In this document: piece by piece, positions 1 through 8,631 of the stretch
Numbering within the stretch: position 1 is the stretch's first letter
Layout: the number at the start of each line of letters is the position of its first letter
DNA from: Bradyrhizobium mercantei
GTDB lineage: Bacteria; Pseudomonadota; Alphaproteobacteria; Rhizobiales; Xanthobacteraceae
DNA length: 64,000 bases
Direction of reading: 5' to 3'
Assembly: GCF_001982635.1 (NCBI RefSeq)
Contig: NZ_MKFI01000004.1
Location: 365,609 to 429,608, forward strand
The notes under the pieces: model-generated
Databases searched by the model: none
Told to the model about the DNA's origin: nothing
Seen by the model: the letters and a program-made list of their open reading frames with translations, nothing else
Translations under genes and position numbers: made by a program

Positions 1-398
1 ATGGCAAGTTCCAGCAGATCGTCACCACCGGTCCGCACCGGCTCATCGCCGACGAACCGGTCACCGTTGGCGGCGATGACACCGGTCCGGGACCGTACGA
101 CTTCCTGCTCACCGGGCTCGGTGCCTGCACCTCGATGACGATGCGGATGTATGCCGACCGCAAGTCGCTGCCGGTCGATCGCATCACCGTCACGCTCCAG
201 CACAACAAGATCTATGCGAGGGATTGCGAGGAGTGCGAGACGCGCGAGGGCATGCTCGACCAGATCGACCGCGTCATCAGGATCGAGGGCGACCTCGACG
301 CCGATCAGCGCAAGCGGCTGATGGAGATCGCCGACAAGTGCCCGGTGCACAAGACGCTGACGTCGGAGATACGGATCGTCACCAAGGCGGCCGAGTGA
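1..398 (+). CDS. OsmC family protein, 5'-truncated by window edge
   Basis: This is the C-terminal part of an OsmC/Ohr-fold protein; reading begins at base 3 in frame and ends with TGA at 396-398, leaving 131 residues. The family reduces organic hydroperoxides with a pair of cysteines in a homodimer. Two cysteines sit where the family needs them: one in LGACTSM (residue 42 of the visible part) and one in DKCPVHKTL (residue 113). A second pair in RDCEECET (75 and 78) is less typical. The KCPVH motif is characteristic of the OsmC (not Ohr) branch, including fusions with an N-terminal hydrolase domain, so the full protein could be longer than a lone OsmC domain. The true start and any fusion lie outside the window. 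Confidence 0.85.
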   Translation, partial: GKFQQIVTTGPHRLIADEPVTVGGDDTGPGPYDFLLTGLGACTSMTMRMYADRKSLPVDRITVTLQHNKIYARDCEECETREGMLDQIDRVIRIEGDLDADQRKRLMEIADKCPVHKTLTSEIRIVTKAAE

Positions 399-766
399 GC
401 CTGCAACGCTGCGAGGCGGGCGGAGGCGTAGCAGCTTGTCAGCTGCATCCCCTCCCCCGCGGGCTGTCGCAAGGGCGCGCTGACAAAATATCGAAAACAA
501 CCCCATGCAAAGGAGCCGGCCACCGCCGGCGCGCGACAAGCTGCTTGACACGTCGGGCAACTCAGCAATATACTTCTGATATTCCGAAATAGCGCAAGCC
601 TACCTCCGTCATTGCGAGCCAACCGGTCGGCGCGAAGCGCCGCCGGATGACAGGCTCCGCGAAGCAGTCCATCCAACCGGGTATGCGGACCCATGGATTG
701 CTTGGTCGCTTCAGCGCAAAATTGCTTTGCAAATTTGTCGCGAGCTCCTCGCAATGACGCCGATGG
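399..766. other. 368-bp gap without a gene
   Basis: No convincing coding frame lies between the OsmC stop and the MocR stop. The left half (about 485-585) resembles a dispersed bradyrhizobial intergenic sequence, with a core reading roughly CGAAAACAACCCCATGC and later TTGACACGTCGGGCAA. The right half is a palindromic repeat of family A, listed separately. I see no RNA gene here. Confidence 0.6.
608..759. repeat. Palindromic intergenic repeat, family A (divergent long copy)
   Basis: The element begins GTCATTGCGAG and ends CTCGCAATGACG, so its outer ends are inverted repeats. It contains the phrase ATGGATTGCTTGGTCGCTTC found in other copies. It is longer (about 150 bp) than the four roughly 85-bp copies at 4516, 11567, 36826 and 54904, with an internal AAATTGCTTTGCAAATTTG palindrome. 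It lies between two genes facing each other. Confidence 0.7.
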
Positions 767-2224
767 TCAAGCACGCGTCGCACGCTTGCCGGTCAGGCAG
801 TTCGCCATGATGCGGACTGCGGCGCCGATCTCGTTCTCGCGCCAGGCGGCGAAGCCGAGCAACAGGCCGAAATCACGTGGTCGCCCCGCGGCAAGGGTCG
901 AAAGCGCGCGCACCTCGACACCAGCCCCGACCAGCCGCGCCACGGCGTCCTGGTCGGAGGCGCCGTTCTGAAAGCGCGCGATCAATTGCATGCCTCCCGC
1001 CGGGACCTCGGCAGTGACGACTCCGCCGAGCTGTCGCGCAAGCGCTGCCGCGAGATGGTCGCGGCGCGTGCGATAGATGCGGCGCATGCGCCGGACATGC
1101 GCCAGGAAGTGTCCGTCGGCCATGAAGCCGGCCAACGCCTCCTGGACGTGCACGGAGGCGATCAGCCCGAGATGGCGCTGCGCGATCTCCATCGTCCGCG
1201 CCAGTTGCGGCGGCACCACCAGATAGCCGATGCGGATATCGGCGGTCATCGCCTTTGCAAACGTACCGAGATAGAGCACGCGTCCCTCGCGATCGAGCCC
1301 CTGCAAGGCAGGCATCGGGCGGCTGTCATAGTGAAACTCGCCGTCGTAATCGTCCTCGACGATCCAGGTCTTGCCCGGCGTGGCGGAAGCCAGCAGCTCG
1401 GTGCGGCGCGCCACCGGCATCACCCGCCCGGTCGGATGCTGATGCGACGGCGTCGTGAAAATGAGTTTTGGCGCGCGGGTCTCCCGCACGCGCATCATGC
1501 CCCATTGATCGAGCCTGACGCCGACGACGTCGGCACCGGTCGCGCGAAACGCCGCCGCAGCACCGGGATACCCGGGGTCCTCGGTCCAGATCGCGTCACC
1601 CGCGACGATCGTGGTCGCAGCGATCAGCGTCAGCGCCGCCTGCGCCGACGGCAGGATCAGGATCTGATCGGCCTCGGCGCGCACGCCTCTGTTGATTTCG
1701 AGATAGTCGCGCAGGGCTTCGCGCAGCGCCGGCCGGTTGATCAAGGTCTGGTCGTTGAAGCGCCGGCGCAGCGCGCTGCGGCGCAGGCAGCGCGCCCAGA
1801 TCTCGTGCGGAAACTCGCGCGCATCCGCGAGCCCGGAACGCAGCGGCCGGAAGTTCGCCTGGTAGGACAGCGGCCAATCCGTGTCGGAGAGCTGCATGGC
1901 CCACGGCGATAGCAACGGTTTGCGGGCGGCCTCGCGCTTTGGCACGGGCGCAGGTCTGGCAAAGCGCGCTTCGATATCGTCGGTCACCACCGGACGCCGC
2001 CGCGCGGCGAGCCGCAGATAGCCCTCGGCGGCGAGCTGCTCATAGGCGTGGATCACCGTGTTGCGCGCCACCTCGAGCTCGGCCGCAAGGCTGCGGCTCG
2101 ACGGCAGCATCGCCCCGCTCCTGATCTGACCGCCGGACATCAGCGCGCGGAGTTGCTGCGTCAGCTGCGCGGCGAGCCCGGCCTCGTCCGAGCGCTTCAA
2201 GGCGAGCAATTCGGCGAGGATCAA
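767..2224 (-). CDS. MocR-type regulator: GntR HTH fused to class I aminotransferase domain
   Basis: The 485-residue protein has an N-terminal winged helix (about 10-75, with SSRSLAAEL and RNTVIHAYEQL) followed by a PLP-dependent fold-type I aminotransferase domain (about 115-480). The PLP lysine is K324 in GTFAK, and the aspartate contacting the pyridine nitrogen is in EDDYDGEF (about 291). This is the full MocR/PdxR/TauR/GabR architecture; these proteins sense PLP-bound amines or amino acids and regulate a neighbouring gene. The start codon is TTG, chosen because AAGGAG precedes it by five bases and no in-frame ATG fits. It diverges from a DMT exporter with 89 bp between them, so exporter control is the obvious inference. 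The effector is not readable from sequence. Confidence 0.9.
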   Translation of the reverse strand: MILAELLALKRSDEAGLAAQLTQQLRALMSGGQIRSGAMLPSSRSLAAELEVARNTVIHAYEQLAAEGYLRLAARRRPVVTDDIEARFARPAPVPKREAARKPLLSPWAMQLSDTDWPLSYQANFRPLRSGLADAREFPHEIWARCLRRSALRRRFNDQTLINRPALREALRDYLEINRGVRAEADQILILPSAQAALTLIAATTIVAGDAIWTEDPGYPGAAAAFRATGADVVGVRLDQWGMMRVRETRAPKLIFTTPSHQHPTGRVMPVARRTELLASATPGKTWIVEDDYDGEFHYDSRPMPALQGLDREGRVLYLGTFAKAMTADIRIGYLVVPPQLARTMEIAQRHLGLIASVHVQEALAGFMADGHFLAHVRRMRRIYRTRRDHLAAALARQLGGVVTAEVPAGGMQLIARFQNGASDQDAVARLVGAGVEVRALSTLAAGRPRDFGLLLGFAAWRENEIGAAVRIMANCLTGKRATRA

Positions 2225-2239
2225 TCTGGCTCCTTCATT

Positions 2240-2271
2240 CTATCCAGTCTGGCCCTTTCGATAGGACCAGT
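2240..2271. promoter_or_regulatory. Candidate MocR operator between regulator and DMT exporter
   Basis: Read on the minus strand the region contains ACTGGTCCTAT and ACTGGATAG, two related half-sites in direct orientation about 23 bp apart, with a GGGCCAG stretch between. MocR regulators typically bind such direct repeats of a TGG-type core in the divergent intergenic region. A further GATCCTAT follows at 2274. The site is inferred from repetition only. Confidence 0.4.
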
Positions 2272-2313
2272 GCGATCCTATTCACAGAAGGTATCGCCGG
2301 CAAGGATTCTGTC

Positions 2314-3213
2314 GTGAATCAATCGCTCTCCCCCGCCAAAGCCGCTGCCCTGTTCATCGTCGTGGTGCTGGCGTGGGGCACCAACTGGTCGGTCACCAAA
2401 ACGCTGGTCGAGGCGGTGCCGCCGCTTTGGACCGCATCGATCCGCAGTTGGGTCGCCCTGATCGCGCTTTTGGTGATCCTGCGCGCCAGCGGCAATCTGA
2501 TCATTCCGCGGATCGGCGACATCCCGGTCGTGCTCAGCGTGGCGCTGCTGCACATGACGTTCTTCTCGACGCTGGTCGCTGCCGGGCTGCGCTATTTGCC
2601 GGCGAGCAAGGGCATCGTGCTTGGCTACACCACCCCGCTCTGGGTCGCGCTCGCCGCCGGAGCCGCGCGAACCGAGCGGCTCGGCGCGCTGAAGCTCGTC
2701 GGTGTCGCGCTCGGCCTCGCCGGCCTCTGCGTGATCCTCAACCCGGCGTCGCTGGACTGGAGCAATCTGCACGTCATCGCAGGCGCCGGCATGATCATCC
2801 TCGCCGCGATCTGCTGGGCCGCCAACATCATCTATATCCGCTCGCACCGCTGGATCGCGACGCCGCTGCAATTGCTGCTGTGGCAGGTGCTGGTCGCGAC
2901 GCTGGTGCTGACCACGACCGCGCTGGTCACCGAGGGCGTGCCCGCGGTGAAATGGTCGCCGCACCTCGTGCTGCTGTTCCTCTATTCCGGCTTCATCGGC
3001 ACGGCGCTGGCCTATTGGGCGATGTCGATGGTCAACAAGAGCCTGCCGGCGCTGACCACCTCGCTCGGGACGACCGGAACTCCGATCGTCGGCATCGTGA
3101 CCGCGGCGTTATTGCTCGGCGAGCCGATCGATCTCTCGCTCGCGATCGCCGCGGCCCTGATCGTCGGCGGCATCGCGCTGAGCTCGCTCGCGGATGCGCC
3201 GGCGCGGGCCTAA
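2314..3213 (+). CDS. DMT superfamily transporter (EamA, two repeats)
   Basis: This 299-residue polytopic protein shows about ten hydrophobic segments and two EamA repeats, the usual 4+4(+2) DMT arrangement. The first helix carries the typical WGTNWSVTK phrase and the second repeat contains AICWAANIIYIR. Family members export amino acids or metabolites across the inner membrane. It starts with GTG, preceded by CAAGGA. It is divergent from the MocR regulator and is its likely target. The substrate cannot be assigned. Confidence 0.88.
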   Translation: MNQSLSPAKAAALFIVVVLAWGTNWSVTKTLVEAVPPLWTASIRSWVALIALLVILRASGNLIIPRIGDIPVVLSVALLHMTFFSTLVAAGLRYLPASKGIVLGYTTPLWVALAAGAARTERLGALKLVGVALGLAGLCVILNPASLDWSNLHVIAGAGMIILAAICWAANIIYIRSHRWIATPLQLLLWQVLVATLVLTTTALVTEGVPAVKWSPHLVLLFLYSGFIGTALAYWAMSMVNKSLPALTTSLGTTGTPIVGIVTAALLLGEPIDLSLAIAAALIVGGIALSSLADAPARA

Positions 3214-3254
3214 GCGCAGGATGGGAATAAGTTGAGTTGGAGCGGCGGGGCAAG

Positions 3255-3378
3255 TTCACCTCTCCCTTGGGAGAGGTCGGCGCGTAGCGCCGGGTGAGGG
3301 TTTAAGGTCCCTCGTTAGAGCTGCGGCCCCTCACCCGATTTGCTGCGCAAATCGACCTCTCCCCGTCGGGGAGAGGTG
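3255..3378. repeat. Palindromic intergenic repeat, family B copy 1
   Basis: A 124-bp element bounded by TTCACCTCTCCC and GGGGAGAGGTG, with internal palindromes GGCGCGTAGCGCC and ATTTGCTGCGCAAAT. It is nearly the same as 22568-22692 and the reverse complement of 33398-33523. It lies between convergent genes and could fold into a long hairpin on either transcript. Confidence 0.9.
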
Positions 3379-3442
3379 CTCGCCCGAGTTCCTGGCGAAG
3401 CGACCCGGTCTAAACCCATCACGCTTTAGAGCATGATCCGCT

Positions 3443-4498
3443 TCAAGCCGCCGCGAGCGGCCTGACCCGCAACGCGCCGCGCAGGCCGGCGCCGGTGCCG
3501 AGCATGATGCCGGCGATTGCGATGAACGACGACAGCGACAGCGTCGACAGTCCGGTCAGCCCCTGCCCGACCGAGCAGCCGAACGCCATCACGCCGCCGA
3601 CGCCCATCAGTGCGGCGCCGCCGGCCGAGCGCAACATGTGCTGCGGCGACCGGTAGCCCTCGAGCTGGAAGCGCCCGGTGGCAAGCGCAGTGAGCAGGCT
3701 GCCCGCGAACACACCGAACACGGTGACGATGCCGAAATTGAGCGTCGAGCCGGTCGACAGCATGACGTATTGCAAGGCATCGGCGATCGGCGCGATGAAG
3801 GTGAGCGACGTCACCGGCACCGGATTGAAATCATCGGCGCCGAGATAGCCGGTCGCGTACCAGCCGCCGGCCACCAGCAGGCCGACGATCAGGCCGGCCG
3901 CGATCTGGCCAGGCGACTTGCGGAACGGCGCATGGGCAAAGGCGAAGATGATCAGCAGGGCCGCGAGCACCGAGGCCGCGACCATCCGCGCCGGCACCGC
4001 GCCGAGGCCGCTTCCTGCCAACAGCGCCGGCACCGAATTGGTGGCAACCGTGGCCTGCGAGGCCTGCACCATCGCGATCCGGGCCGGGGCGATCAGGCCC
4101 TTCAGCGTCATCTCGGCGAAGATGCCGAGCACGATCACGACCACGAAGGAACGCAAATTGCCGCGCCCGAGCAGCACCAGCGCCCGCGAGCCGCAGCCGT
4201 TCGACAGCACCATGCCGTACCCGAACAGGAGCCCGCCGAGGAACATCACCGGCGCCGAAAACGACGGCTGCAGATAGATCGACTTGCCGAGATCGACGAG
4301 ACCAGCCGCCGCCAAGAGCTGCGAGGCCGCGATCGCAATCCCCATCGCCAGCGCGTAGGTGCGCGCCAGACGGCCATCGCCCTCCGCCCACCAGCCGCGC
4401 AGGCCGCTCATCATGCAGAAGCCGCTGACGAGCCCGACCGAGCCGTAGATCAGGCCGATGATGAGGGCGGCGAGGATGACTGTTGTGGCGGGGTCCAT
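3443..4498 (-). CDS. YeeE/YedE family membrane transporter (thiosulfate/sulfur import)
   Basis: The 351-residue protein is almost entirely hydrophobic, with about nine to ten membrane segments. It carries the two half-repeat cysteine motifs of the YeeE/YedE family, SNGCGSRALV (about residue 101) and AFGCSVGQGLTG near the C-terminus. In characterised YeeE (TsuA) such cysteines pass thiosulfate through the inner membrane. The start is placed at MDPATTV (4498): an upstream in-frame ATG at 4540 would only add residues translated from the family A repeat. No TusA-like partner is encoded alongside. Family is clear; the ion is inferred from homologues. Confidence 0.85.
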   Translation of the reverse strand: MDPATTVILAALIIGLIYGSVGLVSGFCMMSGLRGWWAEGDGRLARTYALAMGIAIAASQLLAAAGLVDLGKSIYLQPSFSAPVMFLGGLLFGYGMVLSNGCGSRALVLLGRGNLRSFVVVIVLGIFAEMTLKGLIAPARIAMVQASQATVATNSVPALLAGSGLGAVPARMVAASVLAALLIIFAFAHAPFRKSPGQIAAGLIVGLLVAGGWYATGYLGADDFNPVPVTSLTFIAPIADALQYVMLSTGSTLNFGIVTVFGVFAGSLLTALATGRFQLEGYRSPQHMLRSAGGAALMGVGGVMAFGCSVGQGLTGLSTLSLSSFIAIAGIMLGTGAGLRGALRVRPLAAA

Positions 4499-4515
4499 GC
4501 AATGTCCTTTGGAAT

Positions 4516-4600
4516 CGTCATTGCGAGCGAAGCGAAGCAATCCACACTATCACACGGGGAGAGAATGGATTGCGTCGTCGCTTCGCTCCTCGCAATGACG
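4516..4600. repeat. Palindromic intergenic repeat, family A
   Basis: An 85-bp element with inverted ends CGTCATTGCGAG and CTCGCAATGACG, and internal GCGAAGCAATCC / GGATTGCGTCGTCGC arms. It sits between two minus-strand genes, immediately upstream of the YeeE-like gene, so it lies in that gene's leader. Confidence 0.9.
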
Positions 4601-4605
4601 GCTGG

Positions 4606-5637
4606 TCATGGCCGCAGGATCACGCGGTCGCGCGACGAGCCTGCCACGGCAACGAAAGCTGCCTTGGCGTGTTCCAGCGGATAGATCGCGCTCGGCTGGA
4701 TCGGAAACGGCTTCAGATGCCCGCTGGCAAAGCCCGGCGCGAGCTCGCGCAACACCTCGCCGGTCGCAACCGACGAGAGCGCAAGCGTGTCGATGCCGAC
4801 ATAGGTGTGCTGGCCGCGATAGAACTCGAGGATGTTGAACTGCACGATGCGGTCGACCGCCGCGATCAGGATCTGGCGGCCGCGCAGCGCCAGCGACTTG
4901 TGCGCGGCCTGGAAATAGGGATCGCCGACCGTGTTGTAGACGATGTCGGCCCCCTTGCCGCCGGTCAGTTCGCGCACGCGGGTTGCGACATCGGTTGCGG
5001 AGGCATCGATCACCTCGACCGGCGCATTGCTGTGGCCTTCATAGGGCTCGCGCTTGCGCACCACGCCGATCACACGCGCGCCGTGCCAGCTTGCGATCTG
5101 CACCGCGGCCTGGCCGACCTTGCCGTTGACGCCCATCACAAGCACGGTCTCGCCCGCCTTCGGCAGGCCGGCACGGCGCAGGCCTTCCATCGCGGTGACG
5201 AAGGGCACGCCGATCCCGGCGGCCTCGTCCCAGGAGATGCCGGCGGGCTTTTCCACCACGGCATCGGCCTCGACCACCAGATGGGTGGCATGGGTGCCGT
5301 CGCGGCGGATACCGAGGTCGCCGGACGAGCCGAACACCTCGCGGCCGACCAGGCCTGACGGGCCGTCGATCACGACGCCGGCGTAGTCGCGCCCGGAGGT
5401 GCGCGGGAATACGGCATAGGGCATCAGCCCGGTCGCGGCCTTGACGTCGGATGGATTGACCGCCGCCGCCTTGACCTCGATCAGGACGTCGTTGTCGCCG
5501 CGGGACAGAGCGTGCGTCTCGACGACCGGCGCCACCGCCGCCGTGTTCTCCACCTTCGTCAGCAGGCGGACGCAACGGGCGTCAACAGGATGACGATCTG
5601 CTTGCGGGGCCGACATGAGCATTCCAGTCTTGATCAT
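4606..5637 (-). CDS. Zinc-independent MDR oxidoreductase (quinone oxidoreductase-like)
   Basis: A 343-residue medium-chain dehydrogenase/reductase. An N-terminal GroES-like domain (IEVKAAAVNPSDVKAATG, SGRDYAGVV) precedes a Rossmann NADPH domain with GVNGKVGQAAVQ in the nucleotide-binding loop. The catalytic zinc ligands of true alcohol dehydrogenases (GHE and paired cysteines) are absent, which points to the quinone oxidoreductase / enoyl reductase branch. ATG codons at 5637, 5622 and 5616 are possible starts; none has a strong ribosome-binding site. It follows the paa operon on the same strand after a 181-bp gap holding a repeat, so it is probably transcribed separately. The substrate is unknown. 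Confidence 0.82.
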   Translation of the reverse strand: MIKTGMLMSAPQADRHPVDARCVRLLTKVENTAAVAPVVETHALSRGDNDVLIEVKAAAVNPSDVKAATGLMPYAVFPRTSGRDYAGVVIDGPSGLVGREVFGSSGDLGIRRDGTHATHLVVEADAVVEKPAGISWDEAAGIGVPFVTAMEGLRRAGLPKAGETVLVMGVNGKVGQAAVQIASWHGARVIGVVRKREPYEGHSNAPVEVIDASATDVATRVRELTGGKGADIVYNTVGDPYFQAAHKSLALRGRQILIAAVDRIVQFNILEFYRGQHTYVGIDTLALSSVATGEVLRELAPGFASGHLKPFPIQPSAIYPLEHAKAAFVAVAGSSRDRVILRP

Positions 5638-5670
5638 GAAGTAGCGGCCTGATGGCCTCAGGCCATGACT

Positions 5671-5772
5671 AGAGCATTTTCGGTTCTGATTGTATCAGAA
5701 CCGAAGCTCTAGATTCTCTTTTGACGCGTTTTCTTCACGCGAACCGGCGTCCACTTCGCTCGAAAACGCTCT
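5671..5772. repeat. Palindromic intergenic repeat, family C
   Basis: The element starts AGAGCATTTTCGGTTCTGAT and ends CGAAAACGCTCT, with a strong inner hairpin CGGTTCTGAT-TGT-ATCAGAACCG. Its right part (CGTCCACTTCGCTCGAAAACGCTCT) matches the reverse complement of the partial copy at 20389-20428. Confidence 0.8.
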
Positions 5773-5818
5773 AATCGACTGATCGATCAATTCAAGGGGC
5801 TTGTTGACGCCGGCAAAG

Positions 5819-7249
5819 TCAGAGCTTTGGTGGCGGGGCCGTGCCCAGGATCGCCTCGATCGACAGGCCAAGCCCGAGCAGCCTCGCATCGCTGCCGACC
5901 GGACCATCGAGCTCGAGCCCGACCGGCAGGCCGCCAGGCGTCATGCCGGCATGGAGCGACAGCCCGGGAAGGCCGGCATTGCTGGCGGGATCGGTGTTGC
6001 GGATCATGGTGCCGAAGGTCGGCACCGGCTCGCTGCCATTGACCGACATCTCGCCGGACCCGGTCTTTTCGTCGATGAGCGGCGCAGGCGCGATCGTGGT
6101 TGGAAACAGGATGGCATCCAGTTTGTTGTCCCTGAGATAGGCGGCATAGATCGCCTGCAGCGCCGGCCGCTGCACCTTGATCGCATCGTCATAGGCAGCG
6201 CCGAAGGCGTCCGCCGTGATGGCTCCGAAAGCGCCGACCACATCGGGACTGGCGACGCCGGCCGCGATGTCGGACAGCGTGATCCCCTCGATCCCGGAGG
6301 CGGCGAGCCAGGCCGGGATATCGGCGATCGGCTCATGCAGCGCGACGACGAAGGACACCTTGTCGTTCTGCTCGAACAGATCGGGCATATCGACATCGAC
6401 CAGCACGGCGCCGGCGGCCTTGAGGCGGACGCAGGCTGCGCGGGCCACAGTCTCGACATCGCGATCGAGGCCGCTCCAGAAACAGGCGGGAATGCCGAGG
6501 CGCACGCCGCGCAGCGGGATGGCCGTGGCGAGCGGCGTGCCCGATATCACGGCATCGAGCAGCGCGGCATCGGCGACCGTGCGCCCCATCGGGCCGACGG
6601 TGTCGCGGGTATGGCTGATCGGAACCACCTGGTTGTCGTCGTGATAGCGCCGCTCGGCGCCACCATTGCCGACCGACGGCCTGAGGCCGACGGTCCCGGT
6701 CAACGCCGCCGGCACGCGGGTCGAGCCGCCGGTATCCGATCCCAGGCCGCAGGTCGCAATACGCGCGGCGATCGCCGCCGACGTTCCGCCGGACGATCCG
6801 CCAGGGATCCGGCTGGTGTCGTAGGGATTGCGCACCGGTCCGGCGAACGACGCCAGATTGGTGCTGGTGATGCCGAAGGCGAGTTCGTGCAGATTGGTCT
6901 TGCCGATCACGATGGCACCGGCGTCGAGCAGCTTTTGCAGCGACGGCGCGTTCCGCACCGGCCGCGCGCGTTGCAGCGCCGGCGTGCCGCCCGACGTCGG
7001 CAGATCCGACGTGTTGATGTTGTCCTTGACGACGACCGGAAGCCCGGCCAGCGCGCCGGTGCGCGTCCCGGCATCGACCTCGCGCGCCGCGGCCAGCGCG
7101 CCGTCGCGGTTCAGCACGATGAAGGCGTTGAGGTGCCTGAGCCGCTCCGCACGATCGAGCGCCGCCTCGACGACGCCGACCGCGGTCACCTTCCGGTTTC
7201 GGATCGCCGCGACGATCTCCGCAGCGGTTGCCTCATTGGTATCGGCCAT
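5819..7249 (-). CDS. Amidase signature family hydrolase at the end of the paa operon
   Basis: The 476-residue protein has the full Ser-cisSer-Lys triad of amidase signature enzymes: K75 in VVVKDN, the cis-serine in GGSSGG (150-155) and the nucleophile S176 in GSDTGGS. It hydrolyses a carboxamide to acid plus ammonia. The start is set at MADTNEA (7249); the frame stays open 165 bp upstream but that stretch overlaps paaK. Only 31 bp separate it from the paaK stop, so it belongs to the paa transcript. That context suggests an arylacetamide substrate such as phenylacetamide, or indoleacetamide as for rhizobial IaaH-like enzymes. The substrate is inferred from position. Confidence 0.88.
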   Translation of the reverse strand: MADTNEATAAEIVAAIRNRKVTAVGVVEAALDRAERLRHLNAFIVLNRDGALAAAREVDAGTRTGALAGLPVVVKDNINTSDLPTSGGTPALQRARPVRNAPSLQKLLDAGAIVIGKTNLHELAFGITSTNLASFAGPVRNPYDTSRIPGGSSGGTSAAIAARIATCGLGSDTGGSTRVPAALTGTVGLRPSVGNGGAERRYHDDNQVVPISHTRDTVGPMGRTVADAALLDAVISGTPLATAIPLRGVRLGIPACFWSGLDRDVETVARAACVRLKAAGAVLVDVDMPDLFEQNDKVSFVVALHEPIADIPAWLAASGIEGITLSDIAAGVASPDVVGAFGAITADAFGAAYDDAIKVQRPALQAIYAAYLRDNKLDAILFPTTIAPAPLIDEKTGSGEMSVNGSEPVPTFGTMIRNTDPASNAGLPGLSLHAGMTPGGLPVGLELDGPVGSDARLLGLGLSIEAILGTAPPPKL

Positions 7250-7280
7250 GCCCAGCACCCTCTTGGATTGCGGGCGAAAG

Positions 7281-8612
7281 CTATTCTTTCGGCCGCTTGT
7301 CGTAAACACGTTTCGCCTTGCCGAGCGAACGCTCCAGTGTCTCGGGCGCGACGACGCGGACGCGGGTGGAGATGCCGATCGTGTTCTTGATGAAGGCGGC
7401 GACCTTCTCGGCATGCGCGGTCAGCCCCTCGCCGTCCCAGCTCTCCGGCCGAGCTTCGGCGAGCACCGTCATCTCGTCCATGCGGCCCTCCCGCGTGAGC
7501 TCGATGACGAAGTGGCCGCCGCACCAGTCGGTCGCCAGCAATGCTTCCTCGATCTGGGTCGGGAACACGTTGACGCCGCGCAGGATGATCATGTCGTCGG
7601 AGCGGCCGGTCACCTTCTCCATCCGCCGCATGCCGGGCCGCGCGGTGCCGGGCAACAGCCGCGTCAGATCGCGGGTGCGGTAGCGGATGATCGGGAAGGC
7701 TTCCTTGGTCAGCGAGGTGAACACCAATTCGCCCTTCTCGCCATCGGGCAGCACATTGCCGGTCAGGGGATCGATCACCTCGGGATAGAAGTGATCCTCC
7801 CAGATGTGCAGCCCGTCCTTGGTCTCCACGCATTCCTGCGCGACGCCGGGACCGATCACTTCCGAGAGGCCGTAGATGTCGGTGGCGTCCATGTCGAAGG
7901 CCTGCTCGATCTCGACGCGCATCGCGTTGGTCCAGGGCTCGGCGCCGAAGATGCCGAACTTGAGCGACGATTTGCGCGGGTCGAGGCCCTGCCGCTTGAA
8001 CTCGTCGAGGATCGCCAGCATGTAGCTCGGCGTCACCGTGATGACGTCGGGCCTGAAATCATTGATGATCTGCACCTGCCGCTCGGTCATGCCGCCGGAG
8101 ATCGGGACCACCGTGCAGCCGAGCCGCTCGGCGCCGTAATGCGCGCCGAGACCGCCGGTAAACAGGCCGTAGCCATAGGCATTGTGCATCAGCATGCCCT
8201 TGCGGCCGCCGGCGGCACGGATCGAGCGCGCCATCACATCCGCCCAGGTGTCGATGTCAGCTTTGGTGTAGCCGACCACGATCGGCTTGCCTGTCGTGCC
8301 CGAGGAGGCATGGACCCGCACCAGCTGCTCGCGCGGCACCGCAAACATGTTGAAGGGATAGTTGTCGCGCAGATCGGTCTTCACCGTGAAGGGAAACCTG
8401 GCGAGATCGGAGAGCTGCTTGAAGTCCGTGGGGTGTACGCCGGCGGCGTCGAACGCCTTCTTGTAATGCGCGACATTGTCATAGGCGTGCTTGAGCGACC
8501 AGGCCAGCCGCCCGGTCTGCAGCGCCATGATCTCGTCGCGCGAGGCGCGCTCGGCCGCATCGAGCTCGGCGCGATAGGAGCTGTCCTTGACCTTGAGCTT
8601 TGCCGTTGCCAT
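7281..8612 (-). CDS. paaK: Phenylacetate-CoA ligase
   Basis: This 443-residue adenylate-forming enzyme converts phenylacetate, ATP and CoA to phenylacetyl-CoA, the first step of the aerobic Paa route in the cytoplasm. The phosphate-binding loop SSGTTGKP is at 103-110, further signatures include YGLSEVIGPG and YRTRDLTRLL, and the length is normal for PaaK. ATG at 8612 has AGGGGA upstream. It lies 19 bp downstream of paaI and 31 bp upstream of the amidase within the operon. Identification is firm from sequence and neighbours. Confidence 0.96.
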   Translation of the reverse strand: MATAKLKVKDSSYRAELDAAERASRDEIMALQTGRLAWSLKHAYDNVAHYKKAFDAAGVHPTDFKQLSDLARFPFTVKTDLRDNYPFNMFAVPREQLVRVHASSGTTGKPIVVGYTKADIDTWADVMARSIRAAGGRKGMLMHNAYGYGLFTGGLGAHYGAERLGCTVVPISGGMTERQVQIINDFRPDVITVTPSYMLAILDEFKRQGLDPRKSSLKFGIFGAEPWTNAMRVEIEQAFDMDATDIYGLSEVIGPGVAQECVETKDGLHIWEDHFYPEVIDPLTGNVLPDGEKGELVFTSLTKEAFPIIRYRTRDLTRLLPGTARPGMRRMEKVTGRSDDMIILRGVNVFPTQIEEALLATDWCGGHFVIELTREGRMDEMTVLAEARPESWDGEGLTAHAEKVAAFIKNTIGISTRVRVVAPETLERSLGKAKRVYDKRPKE

Positions 8613-8631
8613 CGCCGTTTCCCCTGAAGCC

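Noticed and set aside
4499..4540. Longer N-terminus for the YeeE-like protein
   Set aside because: The added residues are translated from the family A repeat, a frequent false start in this genome.
5801..7390. A 529-codon plus-strand frame
   Set aside because: It mirrors the amidase gene, which has all catalytic motifs; the shadow product is low-complexity and charged.
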